Notes: generated by a model not told the origin, from the sequence alone. DNA of 64,000 nucleotides from Abelmoschus esculentus (GCA_035048815.1 JAUCBN010000036.1:940001-1004000); one strand, 5' to 3'; shown: positions 24,198 through 37,006, counted from the stretch's first letter. Translations and numbers: made by a program.

Positions 24198-27100
24198 CCC
24201 TAAAAATATAAACATGTTATTGGTGTTGAAACCATTTTTTAAAAATATAAATACTTTGGACGATTTATTTTTAAATTTAATTTTTATTAATGTTAATATT
24301 ATCATCGATCACATTGATAGATCAGACACTATAAAGTAATTAAAGATGTTAAAATTCGAGTTAAAATATCCATTACGTATGAGAAAGGGTTAAAACCCGG
24401 CGAACACTTAAAATCGTTACCTTTCAATTCCGTGTTGTATTTGATATTCTAAAATAATAATTTAAATTTGATTCAAACATAATTATTTAATAATGTTAAT
24501 ACTTATAATGAAAATATTCCTTTTATAATAAAATATATTTTTGTTTTAAATATAAAATTAATAACACCCGATACAAATATGAATTTAATAAAAATTTAAT
24601 GGCTATTATAAAAAATAAAAATCAAATTACACAAAATTAATTACAACACAAATCAATTAAAAATACTTATCAACAAAAATAAATCAGTCTATAAACATTA
24701 AAGTGAAATGTAAAGTAATTCAATATTATTCATTAGAATAAGCAAAGCATGAACCTAAAAAATCAATTAAGATGACAAATTTAATAAATCTTCGGATTTA
24801 AACTTATGAATCAGAAGCTTATTTTTGTTGTTTTCCACCTATAAAATATGTCGAAAAAATGAAATAAAAACAAAGATACTGACCGAATTGAAATAAAATT
24901 TTAAAAAATAAACAACGATCGAGATAACTAAGAAGACTTAATTTATATTAATTTAAAACAAAAATAAAGACAGGACGATCACAGATTTCTATAGGAATTC
25001 ACCATACCCATAAATGGACTGGTAGCTGTTGTCGCTTGTTGGTGTGACCGTACTTGAGCAGTTGAGGCCTGAGAGACGACTGGACGAGGGCATTGTGACC
25101 GGCGACGGTGAGAGAGTGTGACGGCGAAAGAGAGACACATGTAGGGATTATGTGGTTAAGTTGATTTAGGGATCAAGGTGCTGGAATGTCTGAAGTATTA
25201 ATCGCTATCTATTGACCAACGCCACTAAAATACCACAAATTATAATTACTTTTTAAAAACCGTCACAAAAACATCATAAAATTTATTAATTTGCGACGTT
25301 CCTATAATAAATGTCACTAATTCTACAAAATTAACGACGTTTGCTCTGAAAGCGTCACTATATACTAGTTGGAGCAAACTCTCCATTTTTGACCTTGAAG
25401 ATGTATTTTCCAGGCAAAGAAAGCACGATGAATCCCAAATTTATAGGACATTAGTTTGTTAGGAAGTTAATCTGTTAACCTAACTGGATTCAAGCCTCAG
25501 TCTTTGAAGTTGTAAAGGATAGTGGGAGGTTTTGAAGAGGCGTAATAGAAGCGATCGTACAGTGGTCCTAGAAAGAGGGTCTCAAAATTTTAATAAATTA
25601 TATTCATTAAATGATATAAATTTTGAAATTTATTGTAAAAATTTTAAAAACGTTCTTAAAAAATAAATTATAATTATTAAAATGTTATAATTATGTCCTA
25701 AATGTGACAACTAATTATAGAATCTTATTAATTATTTCTATTACTATTGTTTCTATGGAACCAGTGAGATTCTTAACATACGCAATAAAAACGACTACAC
25801 AGATGCCTCTAAAAAGGACAATTACTTCTAAGAGTCACATTCTAATAAATTGTACAGGACCCTAAAAATCTTTGACTCGCCCTGGATACCTTAGCCTCGT
25901 ATATTTATAAGCTTTCCGATAATACACATACATCATGTAAGTTAACTGTTCGAACTCAATTTTTTTTTATAATAACAACATTCTCTTCTTTATTAGTATC
26001 TCTGATAAATTTATAAAAATCAAAATTTTAAACAATGAGTTACTAATTGAATATCCAAAACAATATATTCCATAAATTAATAAAGAAATTGCATCTATAA
26101 GACATTTTGATAATTACGATGGACCCCACCTTTATTTTGATTCATTCAACATAAAAGCCTCAATTGGAAAAAAAATAGTAGGTCAACCTTGTTCATCATG
26201 TCATTTATGGTCTCAATTAATCAGGATCGTTGATCTTAATCTTTTTTCAAGTGAATCATCACTTCTTTCCTACATGGACTTAGTGAGTGAGTAGTTATTA
26301 GGTGGTTATTTAAAGATCAACGATCCTGATTACTTGGACCATGAATGACGTGGTAAACAGGGTTCGCCTAATAATCTCTCCTTGATTGGAGTAAGCAACA
26401 ACGCATTGCTCAACCAACAAACACAACTTGTCGGAAAAAAAAAACCCTTCTCTAAAGTATTATTTATTACATTTTTTTATAGCAACAAGACATTTATTTA
26501 TTAGTATAAATAAAAGAATAATTCGATCAAGCAGATAGGATCACATAACGAAAAAACGTGATATATTTATAAATATTTAACAAATTTGTATATTGTTGTA
26601 ATATTTATATTATACATCTTATTTCAATTATTTATTTTCTTGATCAAGTTGCAGACAAGAAGCACGTGTAGGGTGCTGCCGTCGGCTGATTTTCTTACCA
26701 GATTCCATGCTGTTCCAAAGATGAGAAAATCGCAGGACATTATAGAGCAAGTGGACACTAGGGATTTTCAAACCTGAACAAAAGAATGGTCTTGTCTTAC
26801 ATAAATTTTTTAGTTTAATGATAATTTAAATTATTATAAATTTAAATATTCGATAAATTATATATTTTTAAATATTTTAATATTCGATCCTAACTTCGTT
26901 TTACGTGCATTAATTCATGAAAATTACAAGAAAAAGAATACATTAATTATTTTTCAAGTGGTGAATGCTTTGAGCAGTCAAATCAGGTTCGGGACACAGA
27001 CAAATGGCTGGCTTTTTCTTGCTTTTGTTATTTAAACAATGGGAAACATTAATTTTCTCCCACAACTTGCAGTTCAACTTGCAAATATATATATTGGAAT

Positions 27101-28843
27101 TTATTTATTTTTCATTTATAAATTAAAAAATATTAATAAAATATTGAATTAATATGTACATTTTTACTTATACAAGTTATATATTAATGGTTTTTCGTAT
27201 ATGATTTAACATTATTCATAAACCCATCCAACTTTAAACGAATTAAATATAAATATATTAAGGATTTAAGCAGTGACGGATCCAGAAAAATATTTGAGGT
27301 GAATATATAAGAAATTTTAAAATTTTAGGATGGCCACAACTCATAAATATCAAAAAAATAAGGATTAACTCATAAAATTTTAAAATGTTAAAGACAAATG
27401 TATGAATTTCAAAGAATTTAGAGTGAGCTTTATACAACAGTTGAATCCGCCACTAAATTTAAATACGTTAAAATTTAAAATTTATAAATTCTTATAATAA
27501 TTAGAGACAAATACATAATATTTTATGTTAAATGATAAATTTATATAAAAAATCTAAAAATAGAAGAATAATCGGAAAAGATTTGGAAAATTAACATCAA
27601 CTTTGCATTGTTTTATACGAGTTGGATTTTTATAAATAAGTCAAGTTGCATTTTCCCAAGCAGTTTTTGATTATTTTTTTTTAAATTTTACTCTTGAAAA
27701 CAAATAAAAAAAACATATTATAGTTTAAAATATATAATTAAAATCTTGTTTAAAATAGTTAAATATATTATTTTAATTTAATTCAATATTTTTTCTTATT
27801 TAAAAAATTTCTTTTTCTTACATAAATATCAAGTATTTCAGTTAATTCCCTTGTGAAGCAATCAGAAGCTAGCCGTACATAAAAATTGTAAACATATTAT
27901 TTATATTATATTATATTATACTACGATCAACATTTTAATAATAAAATAAATTACATATTATATTGATTCTTTAACCTCTTTTCTTGTCAGCGTGTTACAT
28001 GAAGGATCAAAGATTTGAAAAGAAATATATAAAAAGTATTAAATTTAATAGAGTATGGTACATGCCAAGTCTAGAACATGTCATACACGTACTTGCTTCA
28101 TCATCTTTATCCTGAGATATATGCACTTTAGAATAATTAGATTAATTATATATTGAGAATAGTTCGATCGATATTATAATTAGTATAATATATTTTTTGA
28201 TTATAGATTTAAAAAGTCTGGATAATATAAATATTATGTTAAGATTATTCGTTAAAAAGTAAAATAATTTGATCCATCCAATAGAAGATATTTGATGTTG
28301 ATTAAATAAAAATGATATTTTTAGTAATAAATAAAAAATTGATATGTTGAATTTCATTAATTTTTAAATTTAAATTTGTCATAATTTTAAAAATAACAGT
28401 AAAAATGATCAACATCTCTGGAACAGGTGAAAGACTAATAACTGTATAATTTTATCGGTGAATTGATCCAAATGATAGGAATGTTGATGTCGCTTAAACA
28501 TGTCCCGAGTTCAAGAATTTGTGCGATATGAATCAAATTAAATTAATTAAAATAAAAACAAGCATTTTTCTCCGTTGAAACAAAAAAGGAAATACATTCA
28601 TAATTACATGAAATTTGACTGTGCTCATTAAAAAAAAAAAACTTCACTGGTGAAGAAAAAAAGCCTAAAAATAAATATTACATTAGATCAATTGATTCTA
28701 ATATGATAAACCTTCGACTTCATCGATGTTTTAATTCCGATCTATAAATCTCGATACAAAAATTTTGTTAAACAGATACTTTGTTTGTTTCATTAATCGA
28801 TTGATTTCGTATCGAGAAAAAAATAATCTAAAAACACAAACAA
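24198..28843. other. AT-rich intergenic region with one MITE
   Basis: Contains a complete family-A MITE at 26168-26380. A GC-richer island at about 24,985-25,140 stands out from the surrounding AT-rich DNA and holds a 34-codon minus-strand frame (24989-25093) that I do not recognise. Bases 25,200-25,380 carry repeated phrases like GCGACGTT and GCGTCACTA, reminiscent of subterminal repeats of CACTA-type elements; this is a weak call. The rest shows nothing. Confidence 0.5.
26168..26380. mobile_element. Family-A MITE, copy A1
   Basis: About 213 bp with long terminal inverted repeats. The right end CGCCTAATAATCTCTC is the complement of the family terminus GAGAGATTATTAGG; the left end has drifted. 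The inner parts GTTCATCATGTCATTTATGG and GACGTGGTAAACAGGG pair with each other. Flanks CTCAATTGG (26159-26167) and CTTGATTGG (26381-26389) match at 7 of 9, a decayed 9-bp target duplication. No coding capacity. Confidence 0.75.
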
Positions 28844-29479
28844 TTATAGGGACGAGGATGATTTTTTTGATGCCATATTTTCAGCCATTTGAGCCAAAGA
28901 TTGAAGGTTGCAACGTACAATAGTATCAACGAAACTGCATGTATCTTCCATAGTATTACCAGGCGGTATATCAACGACGAATGATTCAACGACAACTGTC
29001 CCGTTACCTTTGTTGGAAGCGTGAAGTGTGGTGACAGACCTGTAATTGTTCAACCTATGAACACCGCCGACGACGCTGAAGCTAAGCACGTGATGTTCGT
29101 CGTCGAGGATCTCGAGTCTTTCGGTGCTGAAGGCGGCGGGGAGACCCGATATCACGTGGACTTCACGGAGGGTGCCAACGTTGCCGTCGCCGACGATGAC
29201 GTGACAACTCTTGAGGAAGTGTTTGTACGCCTGAGGGTTATCGAAACGGCGGACAACCGACCAGACGGTTTCCACGGGGGCGTTTATGGACTGAACCACG
29301 GCGGAGCAACACTGGTTAGGACCCAAGTTATGAACATGGTACGCGGAGACCATGTCGGGGACGGAGACACCGGTAGGAAGAGGGAAGAAGCTTGTGAGGG
29401 TGTCGGGTTGAGGTTGTATCTGGTGGTGGCAGCTGCCAATGGTGGCGGTGGTGCGGTGGAGCTGCAGAGAGGAAGGCAT
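28844..29479 (-). CDS. PYL4: Abscisic acid receptor, PYL4/5/6 clade
   Basis: Soluble START-fold receptor that binds ABA in cytosol and nucleus and then inhibits clade A PP2C phosphatases. Single exon, 211 aa, as usual for this clade. The Pro/His/Gln-rich N-terminus is followed by GPNQCCSAVVQ and the WSVVRRFDNPQAYKHFLKSC stretch, whose Lys contacts the ABA carboxylate. The gate loop is SGLPA, the latch is HRL in GGVHRLNNYRS, and the C-terminal helix contains DTIVRCNLQSLAQMAEN. All hallmark residues are present. The core is closest to PYL4, while the neighbours suggest PYL5/PYL6 synteny; the clade is sure, the number is not. Confidence 0.93.
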   Translation of the reverse strand: MPSSLQLHRTTATIGSCHHQIQPQPDTLTSFFPLPTGVSVPDMVSAYHVHNLGPNQCCSAVVQSINAPVETVWSVVRRFDNPQAYKHFLKSCHVIVGDGNVGTLREVHVISGLPAAFSTERLEILDDEHHVLSFSVVGGVHRLNNYRSVTTLHASNKGNGTVVVESFVVDIPPGNTMEDTCSFVDTIVRCNLQSLAQMAENMASKKSSSSL

Positions 29480-30954
29480 TTCGTGGTGGGTAAGGGTTAA
29501 CTAATCCGAGGTTGAAAAAATTGGGATTGGAATGAAGAACATGTTTTGAATATATACACTAAGATGAACAAGGGAGGTTTTTTAGGATTTTCTTGGTGGG
29601 AGAGAGAAGATGGGTATTTTCTTAATAGCCAAACAGGCTTACGCCGGACACTGCAAGTGGATGAACAAGTTGAAGCTTCTTTGGACTTTGTTTAGGTATA
29701 TTTTCAATTATTTTTATTCAAACCATAAGATTCCACAACTTTTTCTTAATTACCATCCTTTTTAATTAATTAAAATTTTGGGTCGTTGTCATGGTTGATC
29801 GTTGAAGCTTGATATTAAATGTTTAATTTTTTATATTATAATTGTTATTATTTGATAAAAATACTATATTTTAAAGATAAATATTAAAATTTAAATTTAT
29901 AAAAATTATAATGATATATGTTTTTTAACTACTAGAGTGAATCATCATCATTCGGTTGTTAGTACATGAATTTGATTTTTTTTATAAGTAATTTTTAAAA
30001 TTATTGCTTTTTATTACTCTCTCGGTTTTTAAAGTCTCGCACTAATTAATCTGGACTGACCAGTGTCGCACACCGAGTTTGGTGGGTGAATCCAACAGCA
30101 ATGATTTTTGTGTACGTAATGTTTCGAACGAGACTTGCTTAAGAATTTGGTTTTAATATAAAGTTGGTATTTTTTTTCCAATTAAGTACTTTGAATTTTA
30201 TTTGTAGGTTTAAATTGGTATTTGACCTTGATTTATAGATTTAAATTAGTATCTAAATTTAGCTTTACGGTTCTAAATGATCAAACAAATTATTTATCGT
30301 AAGTGTCGATTTAGATAAAAATAAAATAAAATTAAGTGTCAAATTAAACCAACAAATCACATTCAAATATGTAATTAGACCAAAATATTCAAAAAATGAT
30401 ACCAAATTGTAGGTTGATATAAATTTAGGTATCAAAATAAAATATTAATTTGTTATTGTTTCTCACATTATGGGTGCCAAATAAGTACAAAAATAATATT
30501 ATTTCAAATAATTAACTAATTCTCAATAAATTTTATAAAATTTAAAAATTATTTTTTGAATATTTCTCATTACTAGCATGCGGTTTAATTTATTGAAAAA
30601 TATTTTCATACACGTATCGATACAGACTAAAAATATGTTAATACGGGCCTTAAAATTTGATAATTCGGTCATTTAAAAATATTATAAATCAAGTTAAAAG
30701 CTTATAAAACTATTCCAAACATATTTTTAAGATGTTTAAATTTCAGTTAATTTTTACAATCTTTTAAATAAATCCAAAAATATTTTTTAATTACTATATC
30801 AAAACTAAAATCTTAACAAAATATTTTTGAGAATATTATTGGATTTTCTTGCTCATCATTTTTCTAAAAAAATAAATAATAGCTTTTAAGAAAATTAATT
30901 TCTTTGTTGAAATTAATACACTAAGCTCTTATGATAAGTATAAGTCTACTTGCG

Positions 30955-31166
30955 GAGAGATTATTAGGTGAACCTTGTTCACCACGTTATACATGATCCA
31001 AGTAATTAGGACCGTTGATCTTTAAATAACTATGTAATAATTATCCACCCACTAAGTCTATGTAGGAAAGAGGTGATGATTCACTTGAAAAAAAATTAAG
31101 AACAACGATCCTGATTAATTGAGACCATAGATGACATAGTGAACAGGGTTTACCTAATAATTTTTC
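30955..31166. mobile_element. Family-A MITE, copy A2
   Basis: 212 bp, starting GAGAGATTATTAGGTGAACC and ending with the complement GGTTTACCTAATAATTTTTC. It is flanked by 9-bp direct repeats CTACTTGCG (30946-30954) and CTACTTGTG (31167-31175), one mismatch. A 9-bp duplication and long inverted ends suggest mobilisation by a Mutator-like transposase. Confidence 0.85.
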
Positions 31167-31293
31167 CTACTTGTGGTATAAAACAAACATAAAATATCAA
31201 TTCCAACAATGTCCACGTCATCTAAAGTTAGCCAACAAGGTTGATTTTCCCTTAAAAAGGTAGTTTCAAATCTCAAATCCCTTTGTTTAGTTG

Positions 31294-31504
31294 GAAAAAT
31301 TATTAGGTGAAACTGTTTACCACGTCATCCATGATCCCAATTAATCAGGATCATTGATCTTAATTCTTTTACAAATGAATCATCACCTCTTTCTTACGTG
31401 GACTTAGTGGGTGGGTAGTTATTAGGTAGTTATTTAAAGATCAACGGTCCTGATTGCTTGGATCATGGATGACGTGGTGAACATGGTTCATCTAATAATC
31501 TCTC
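31294..31504. mobile_element. Family-A MITE, copy A3
   Basis: 211 bp with ends GAAAAATTATTAGGTGAAAC and the complement of GAGAGATTATTAG. Flanked by a perfect 9-bp target duplication GTTTAGTTG at 31285-31293 and 31505-31513. Only 127 bp from copy A2 but in its own target site, so this is an independent insertion. Confidence 0.9.
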
Positions 31505-32014
31505 GTTTAGTTGGGCTTCACTAAATAAAGTTTAAATTTTGTCGCTTAAAAGATAATTGTATATGGATTAATTGAATTGAATCTCGTATTATCGATCAAA
31601 TCATGTTAAAATATTAAGTTTTTGTATTAAAAAAATCTTTTTTTAGTATATGAATATAGATACATAAATTGAATTACTATATAATTTGACTCGAATAAAT
31701 ATTTATCCTTTAAATTAATCTCTTGCAACTTTTAACATTTTTTCCCTTTCTTCATCTTTTTCCTTTTTCTTTTTCCTTTTTTCTCCATTTTTTCCCTTCA
31801 ATTTCCCACCAACTTGAGCCAACTAGTTTGAAATGTTTAATCCTATCTTTAATCACTTTTTTCTTTAATTATAAGGGAAAATTCATTTTTATGCTCAATA
31901 ATATTACAAGCATGGACTATCTAATGATAATTTTAATCTTTACTAATTTGAATATTTATCCAATTCAATTTTATCTCTTTTAGATTAAATATTTAGCAAA
32001 TCCCTATTAATTAA

Positions 32015-32139
32015 GAAATTATTAGATGAATTTTGTTCATCACGTTATCCGTGATCCAATCAATTTGATCAGTTGATATTAAAATAACTACCCAAAAACT
32101 ACCCACCTCTAATTACATATAGGAAATTGATGATGATTC
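32015..32139. mobile_element. Family-A MITE, truncated copy A4
   Basis: Starts GAAATTATTAGATGAATTTT and follows the family through the inner part (CATCACGTTATCCGTGATCC, then TACCCACC and GATGATGATTC) but lacks the second inverted end. No target duplication can be assigned. Confidence 0.6.
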
Positions 32140-32565
32140 TATTGGATTAAAATTCAATAATAGTGGGCACATGTGTATAATGTATATTGCTATTATAAAA
32201 TTTAACACGTAATTAAGTGACCAATTATGTTACACGTGTTATAGGTATTAAATTATCATGGAATTAAAAAGTGTAGATACCATAAGGTGTATTTATAATT
32301 TGATGAGGGACAAAATTATAAATACTTAATAGTTGGTTATTAAATCAACTATAAATTAGGTCAACTTGCATATCTCTTTTTCCCGTCTGAGAGTTGTGTG
32401 GCAAGAGATAACCTAACTTCTTGGAAGATCAAACCCTCTAGAAAATTTCGATCGATTAATTCAGGTACGCTTCCGCATTCAGTTTATTTATTTTATTGTT
32501 ATTGATGATTTGACATGTATAGATCTTGGACTTATATTTGTATTGAATATATTTTAATTCTAACA

Positions 32566-32640
32566 GATTCACCTTAGAAAAAAATGAGATGGACGAATCT
32601 GATTGGTTGAGAATACGAATGACGTAGATAAAAATTATCA
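32566..32640. mobile_element. Half of a family-B MITE
   Basis: GATTCACCTTAG, GAGATGGACGAATCTGATTG and GAATGACGTAG match the right half of the family-B copy at 62479-62674. The left end is absent. Confidence 0.5.
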
Positions 32641-33632
32641 TTCTATTATTTTTTAAAACCTTTTTATATCAAAATGAAAATTTCTAATGTATTTAAAAAA
32701 ACATCATTTTTATGTAAAAAAATCCCATTTGAAGGGTTCTATTAAATCTTGAAACTCATACCATTAATTGCATCATAAATGAAGACATTTAAAGGATTTT
32801 AAAAAATAGAATATCCCAAAAGAGATAAAAGGTAATAAAAGAACATATACCTAAACCTAATACAATAGTGAAACTAATGTAATAAAATAGTGACAATAAT
32901 TACTATTTGTAGAATTAATACATTGTTTATTAGATAATGCAATAATTAACTCCTAGTAGCCAAGTTGACCCATTAGGGAAATATAAATAAAATAAATTTG
33001 GATATGTCAAGAAAATACCTAGTCAAGGAAATGAATATGGTAGGGTCCAAGTGAGGAGAAAAATTAGACAAGGAAAGGTAAATATTTTTTCTGTTAATTT
33101 TCAAGTTGGAATGTTTTTTAAGGTTGTCAAATTGACATTAGGGAATACTCTAGAAGGAAACAAAAATACTATTTTATGAGTATTATTTTTATAAAATATA
33201 GGGTGATTTAAAATGAATTATGTTTAGGGTTAATTGGATTATATAATTTTTTTATGCTTTAGGTTATTAAAATTTTATTTAGGGTTTAAGAGTTTATTTT
33301 ATAGGATATAAAATATATGATTTGTGAATAAAAAATTATTCTATATTTTGATAAAAAAAATTATTCTACAGTGAAATTCATTAATTTAACGAATGGTTAA
33401 TATTATTTATATCATTTTATTTTGTACGAGATGAATTTTTAAATTAACTAATTAATCTATTGAATATGAAATGTTTAATTTTACGATTATATTTTTTATA
33501 AATAAATCTTAAAAATATTAATTCGTATATAAAAACTGATCCCGCTACTGAATGTCCTAATTACTTTAATGGAAAAGGCTTGTAACGTTCCTAATTTCAT
33601 GCCCTGAATTAAGGTTCAAAACCCATATCTAC

Positions 33633-33829
33633 GAAAAATTATATCATGCGTCAGTCCCATCACGTGTCCATGGGATCAACCACTAAAAATTATTTATTTC
33701 AGCAATTTTGCCATGTCATATTTTTTTAAGTGAATCTTCACTTGAAAAATTAAAAATTGCTGATGTGAGTAGTTTTTAATGGTTGATCCATAGATGACGT
33801 GGTGGGACTGACCCATGATATAATTTCTC
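33633..33829. mobile_element. Family-B MITE, copy B1
   Basis: 197 bp. The left end GAAAAATTATATCATGCGTC and the right end, whose complement begins GAGAAATTATATCATGGGTC, are inverted repeats of about 60 bp. A perfect 9-bp target duplication CATATCTAC lies at 33624-33632 and 33830-33838. The core contains AAGTGAATCTTCACTT, a palindrome-like block similar to family A. Confidence 0.9.
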
Positions 33830-34523
33830 CATATCTACTAAAGTATCACACGTACACATTAATTAATTGAATTAAAACTTGATTTTTAATCAATATATAT
33901 ATATATTATGATATATTTTCAGACGTAATTTTTATTTATTTTTGTGATAGTTTGACGTTTTATATAAAAATCATTATAATATATGTTTTTTAATAAGAAG
34001 GTCGATGCTTGTATATAAATAAATCTCTTTCTTAGTAAATAAATCAGACTTCTTAATTGTACCCACAGAATTAAACCCTGAATTTTTAATTGTTGAGGTC
34101 ATGGTTTTGGTAGTTATTTATGGAGAAGGGTTGCAAGGTACAAACCTCCATCCACCCCCATTGTTTTTCACATTTAACAATGATATCTCTTTCTGTTTGG
34201 TTATGTAGAGTATAATTTTTTTTATTGTCGAACCGAGAAATTTTATCGAACATAATAATTTTTGTATTGTTTTATTCCGTTTTTAAATAGATTTGGCTTT
34301 AAAATAGTGGTCGAGAAACTTTAATAAGTCTCGAGTTTTGATAAATTTGAGTTATAATTGAACAATTTAAAATACAAGTTGTACTCATTCTAATGCATGA
34401 GAGTTTGCCTCGAAAGATTACTCGTCTTTCCAGGGAATGGAAGGAAACCAACTAAGCTAAAGCTATCTCGTAAGAATAAAAGAATCAAAATACTCTTTCT
34501 AATCTTAGATAAACCCCTTTTTA

Positions 34524-37006
34524 TCACTCGCTCGTTGAAGGAACCCCAGCTCCATCATCACCAGCAGGTGCAGAACTAACAGGGGTGTCTGGTCTAATCT
34601 CTTGTAGCTGCTGGAGAACCTGTTGAGCTTCGGGTCTTGCCGATGGTGATGGATCGACACAATGTAAGCCCAGTTTCAAAGTGTTAAGTAACTCGTCGCC
34701 AATGGAGGATGCATCCCTCATCAATTCGAGATCAAAAACTTCGTTCGTCCACTCTTCTTTGACTATGGAGGCAACCCATTGTGGCAAATCCACTCCATTC
34801 ATTGCCTCTCCGGGGGATTTTCCTGTTAGGAGTTCTAGGATGATGACTCCAAGGCTATAGGCATCAGTTTTTGTGTTAGCTTTCTTAAGCTTGGAAAACT
34901 CAGGTGCTCGGTAACCTAATGCTCCCGCAGTCGCAATCACATTTGCATTTGCCGCAGCCGTCATCAGACGAGAAAGTCCGAAATCTGACATTCTAGCATT
35001 CGTATCCTCATCAAGTAAGACATTGCTTGATGTAAGGTTCCCGTGAATGATGTTTTCTTGAGTGTGAAGGTACATCAGCCCTCTTGTAACACCCTTTGCT
35101 ATTCTCATCCTTGTCGGCCAATCAATCGGCGTCTCAGGCCCTCGAGCTGCCACAAGCCACATTAATCCATGTTAGAACACATAATTAGCTTTTGATTAGT
35201 CAAAATAGTTTGAATTTTACTTACCATGAAGGAATGTTGCAAGACTCCCTTTAGGCATGTAATCGAAAACAAGAAGCTTTTCTCCTTTAGGTCCTAAGTA
35301 ATAAGCCCTCAATGCAAGAAGATTTGGGTGCCGGATTCTGCCTAGCAGATTGACCTCGCTTTCGAATTCTTTTTGGCCTTTGGTAATCTTTTCTCTTAAT
35401 CTCTTCACTGCTACCTGGTTCCCATCCTCCAATGTGGCCTTATAAACAGTCCCATAAGTACTTTTCCCCATAATCTCAGCAGTGGCACATAGAAGGTCAT
35501 CAGCAGCGAACACTCAGCAGTGGCACATAGAAGGTCATCAGCAGCGAACACCACGGGACCATCAAAATGGACTAGTTTCCCACCAGTTTCTCCTCCTGCT
35601 TCGACTTCACCAGCCGAAGGTGGAGTCCCCTTCTCACCTGCTACAGATGCAGCCGAAGCAGAAGCAGCTCGGGTTGTTGTTTGACCGTCTTTTGCTTTTG
35701 ATGCAGACCTTTTTCTAATCAAGCAGCACAGCAAAATCAAACAAAGAACAAGAAGAACTATGAGAAGGGCACCAGCAGCAATCAGGATTATATCTTTGGT
35801 ACTCAGTTTTTTGTTCTTATGCCTCGGTTTCTCCGAGGGAGAAGAAGGTAGATTTTGTAAAGGTGCTGGAGAAGAGCATGGAGGTGATCCACTATACCCA
35901 CATAACTCAATATTCCCAACAAAAGAACTTGAGTTGAACTTTTGGGACAGTGGAGCTGGAACAGGACCAGATAGGTTGTTATATGAAACATTGAAAGAAT
36001 TAAGACCTTTGAGATTTGCAAGAGAAAATGGGATTTCTCCAATGAGTTCATTCTCAGACAAATCAAGTTGAGACAAACTGGAAATGTTCCCAACAGATGC
36101 TGGAATTGGACCACTCAATTTGTTTCTCTTCACAACAAGAACTGAAAGGTTATGTAAACTGTGAATGGATTCTGGGATTTGGTCTTCAAGGCCATTGCTT
36201 TCAAGGTTTAAAACAACAAGAGAGGAAAGATTGAAGAGACTAACAGGCAAGCTTCCATTGATTGCATTGTAAGAAAGGTCTAAATTTCTAAGCCTGGACA
36301 GCTTTGGGGGACCCCAAGAATCTGGGATTGGACCAGAAATGTTGTTGTGTTGAAGATCAAGGAAAATAAGAGAACGAGAGTGGGTGAAACTCACCGGTAC
36401 CGAACCCGAAAACGAATTGAAGCTCAAGTTGAGCCTATAAAGCTTAGTAGAATTTGCAAGACTCTCAGGGATTACACCAGAGAGTGAATTCTTACTAAGG
36501 TCAAGAGTCTGAAGCGAAGGACATGAACCTAATGTAGCAGGGACCGAACCCGAAAGCCGATTGTTGAATAATTGAACACCTCTAAGATCAGGAAGAATGC
36601 CTAATGCTCGAGGGATCGAGCCTCCGATGAGATTATCGTGGAGGCTAAGCTTACGAAGAGCTTGAAGATTGCCGATCTTCTCAGTGATTCTTCCACCTAA
36701 TCCTTTCCATGGCAGTTGAATAACAATGACTTGACCTTTAGCACACTTGATCCCAGCCCAACCGCCGGAACAAGCTCCGTAGCCGGAGTCATTCCAGCTT
36801 TTCAAGAACCCTTTGGAATCAATCAGCTCTTGCTTAAACGCTTGAAGTGCTTGAAAATCAGCTGCTGTGACAATAACACCGTCCCAACCTTGATAACTCG
36901 AAACCGGGTCGATGAAGCAGCAAAGAAGAAGCAGATGGAGAAGAAACAAATTGTGGGTGAAAAGAGAAATACCCTTTGTTTTGTCCTTTTGCTTCTGCAT
37001 TGCCAT
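34524..37006 (-). CDS. IMK2: LRR receptor-like (pseudo)kinase, IMK2/IMK3 type, frame broken by a 38-bp tandem duplication
   Basis: Plasma-membrane LRR receptor kinase related to the inflorescence-meristem kinases IMK2/IMK3. Exon 1 is 37006-35225 and exon 2 is 35146-34524. It has a signal peptide, the N-terminal cap ([21 protein letters not shown]), leucine-rich repeats, a transmembrane helix ([20 protein letters not shown]) and a kinase domain with VAVKRLREK and SDFGLSRLM. The catalytic loop reads [14 protein letters not shown], so HRD is replaced by HGN and activity is doubtful, as in relatives. In exon 1 the 38 bp at 35475-35512 are repeated exactly at 35513-35550, inside [12 protein letters not shown], which shifts the frame and causes early termination. 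Without one copy the two exons total 2367 nt, or 788 aa, fully open. Compared with IMK2 as I remember it (836 aa), about two LRR units are missing after GPIPDSWG. Confidence 0.85.
35475..35550. repeat. Exact 38-bp tandem duplication inside the IMK2-like exon
   Basis: Copies at 35475-35512 and 35513-35550 are identical, each starting CTCAGCAGTGGCACATAGAA. 38 is not a multiple of three, so the receptor reading frame is lost at this point. Perfect identity means the event is recent or is an assembly artefact. Confidence 0.95.

Larger units (their letters stand above)
29480..34523. other. AT-rich intergenic region rich in MITEs
   Basis: Apart from the promoter side of the PYL gene on the left, this region contains two full family-A MITEs (30955-31166, 31294-31504), a truncated one (32015-32139), a family-B half element (about 32566-32640) and a full family-B MITE (33633-33829). 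No gene is recognised. The frame at 31723-31983 is a T-rich low-complexity run. Confidence 0.55.

Noticed and set aside
29021..29500. 159-codon plus-strand frame
   Set aside because: It is the antisense shadow of the PYL receptor exon; no domain is recognisable.
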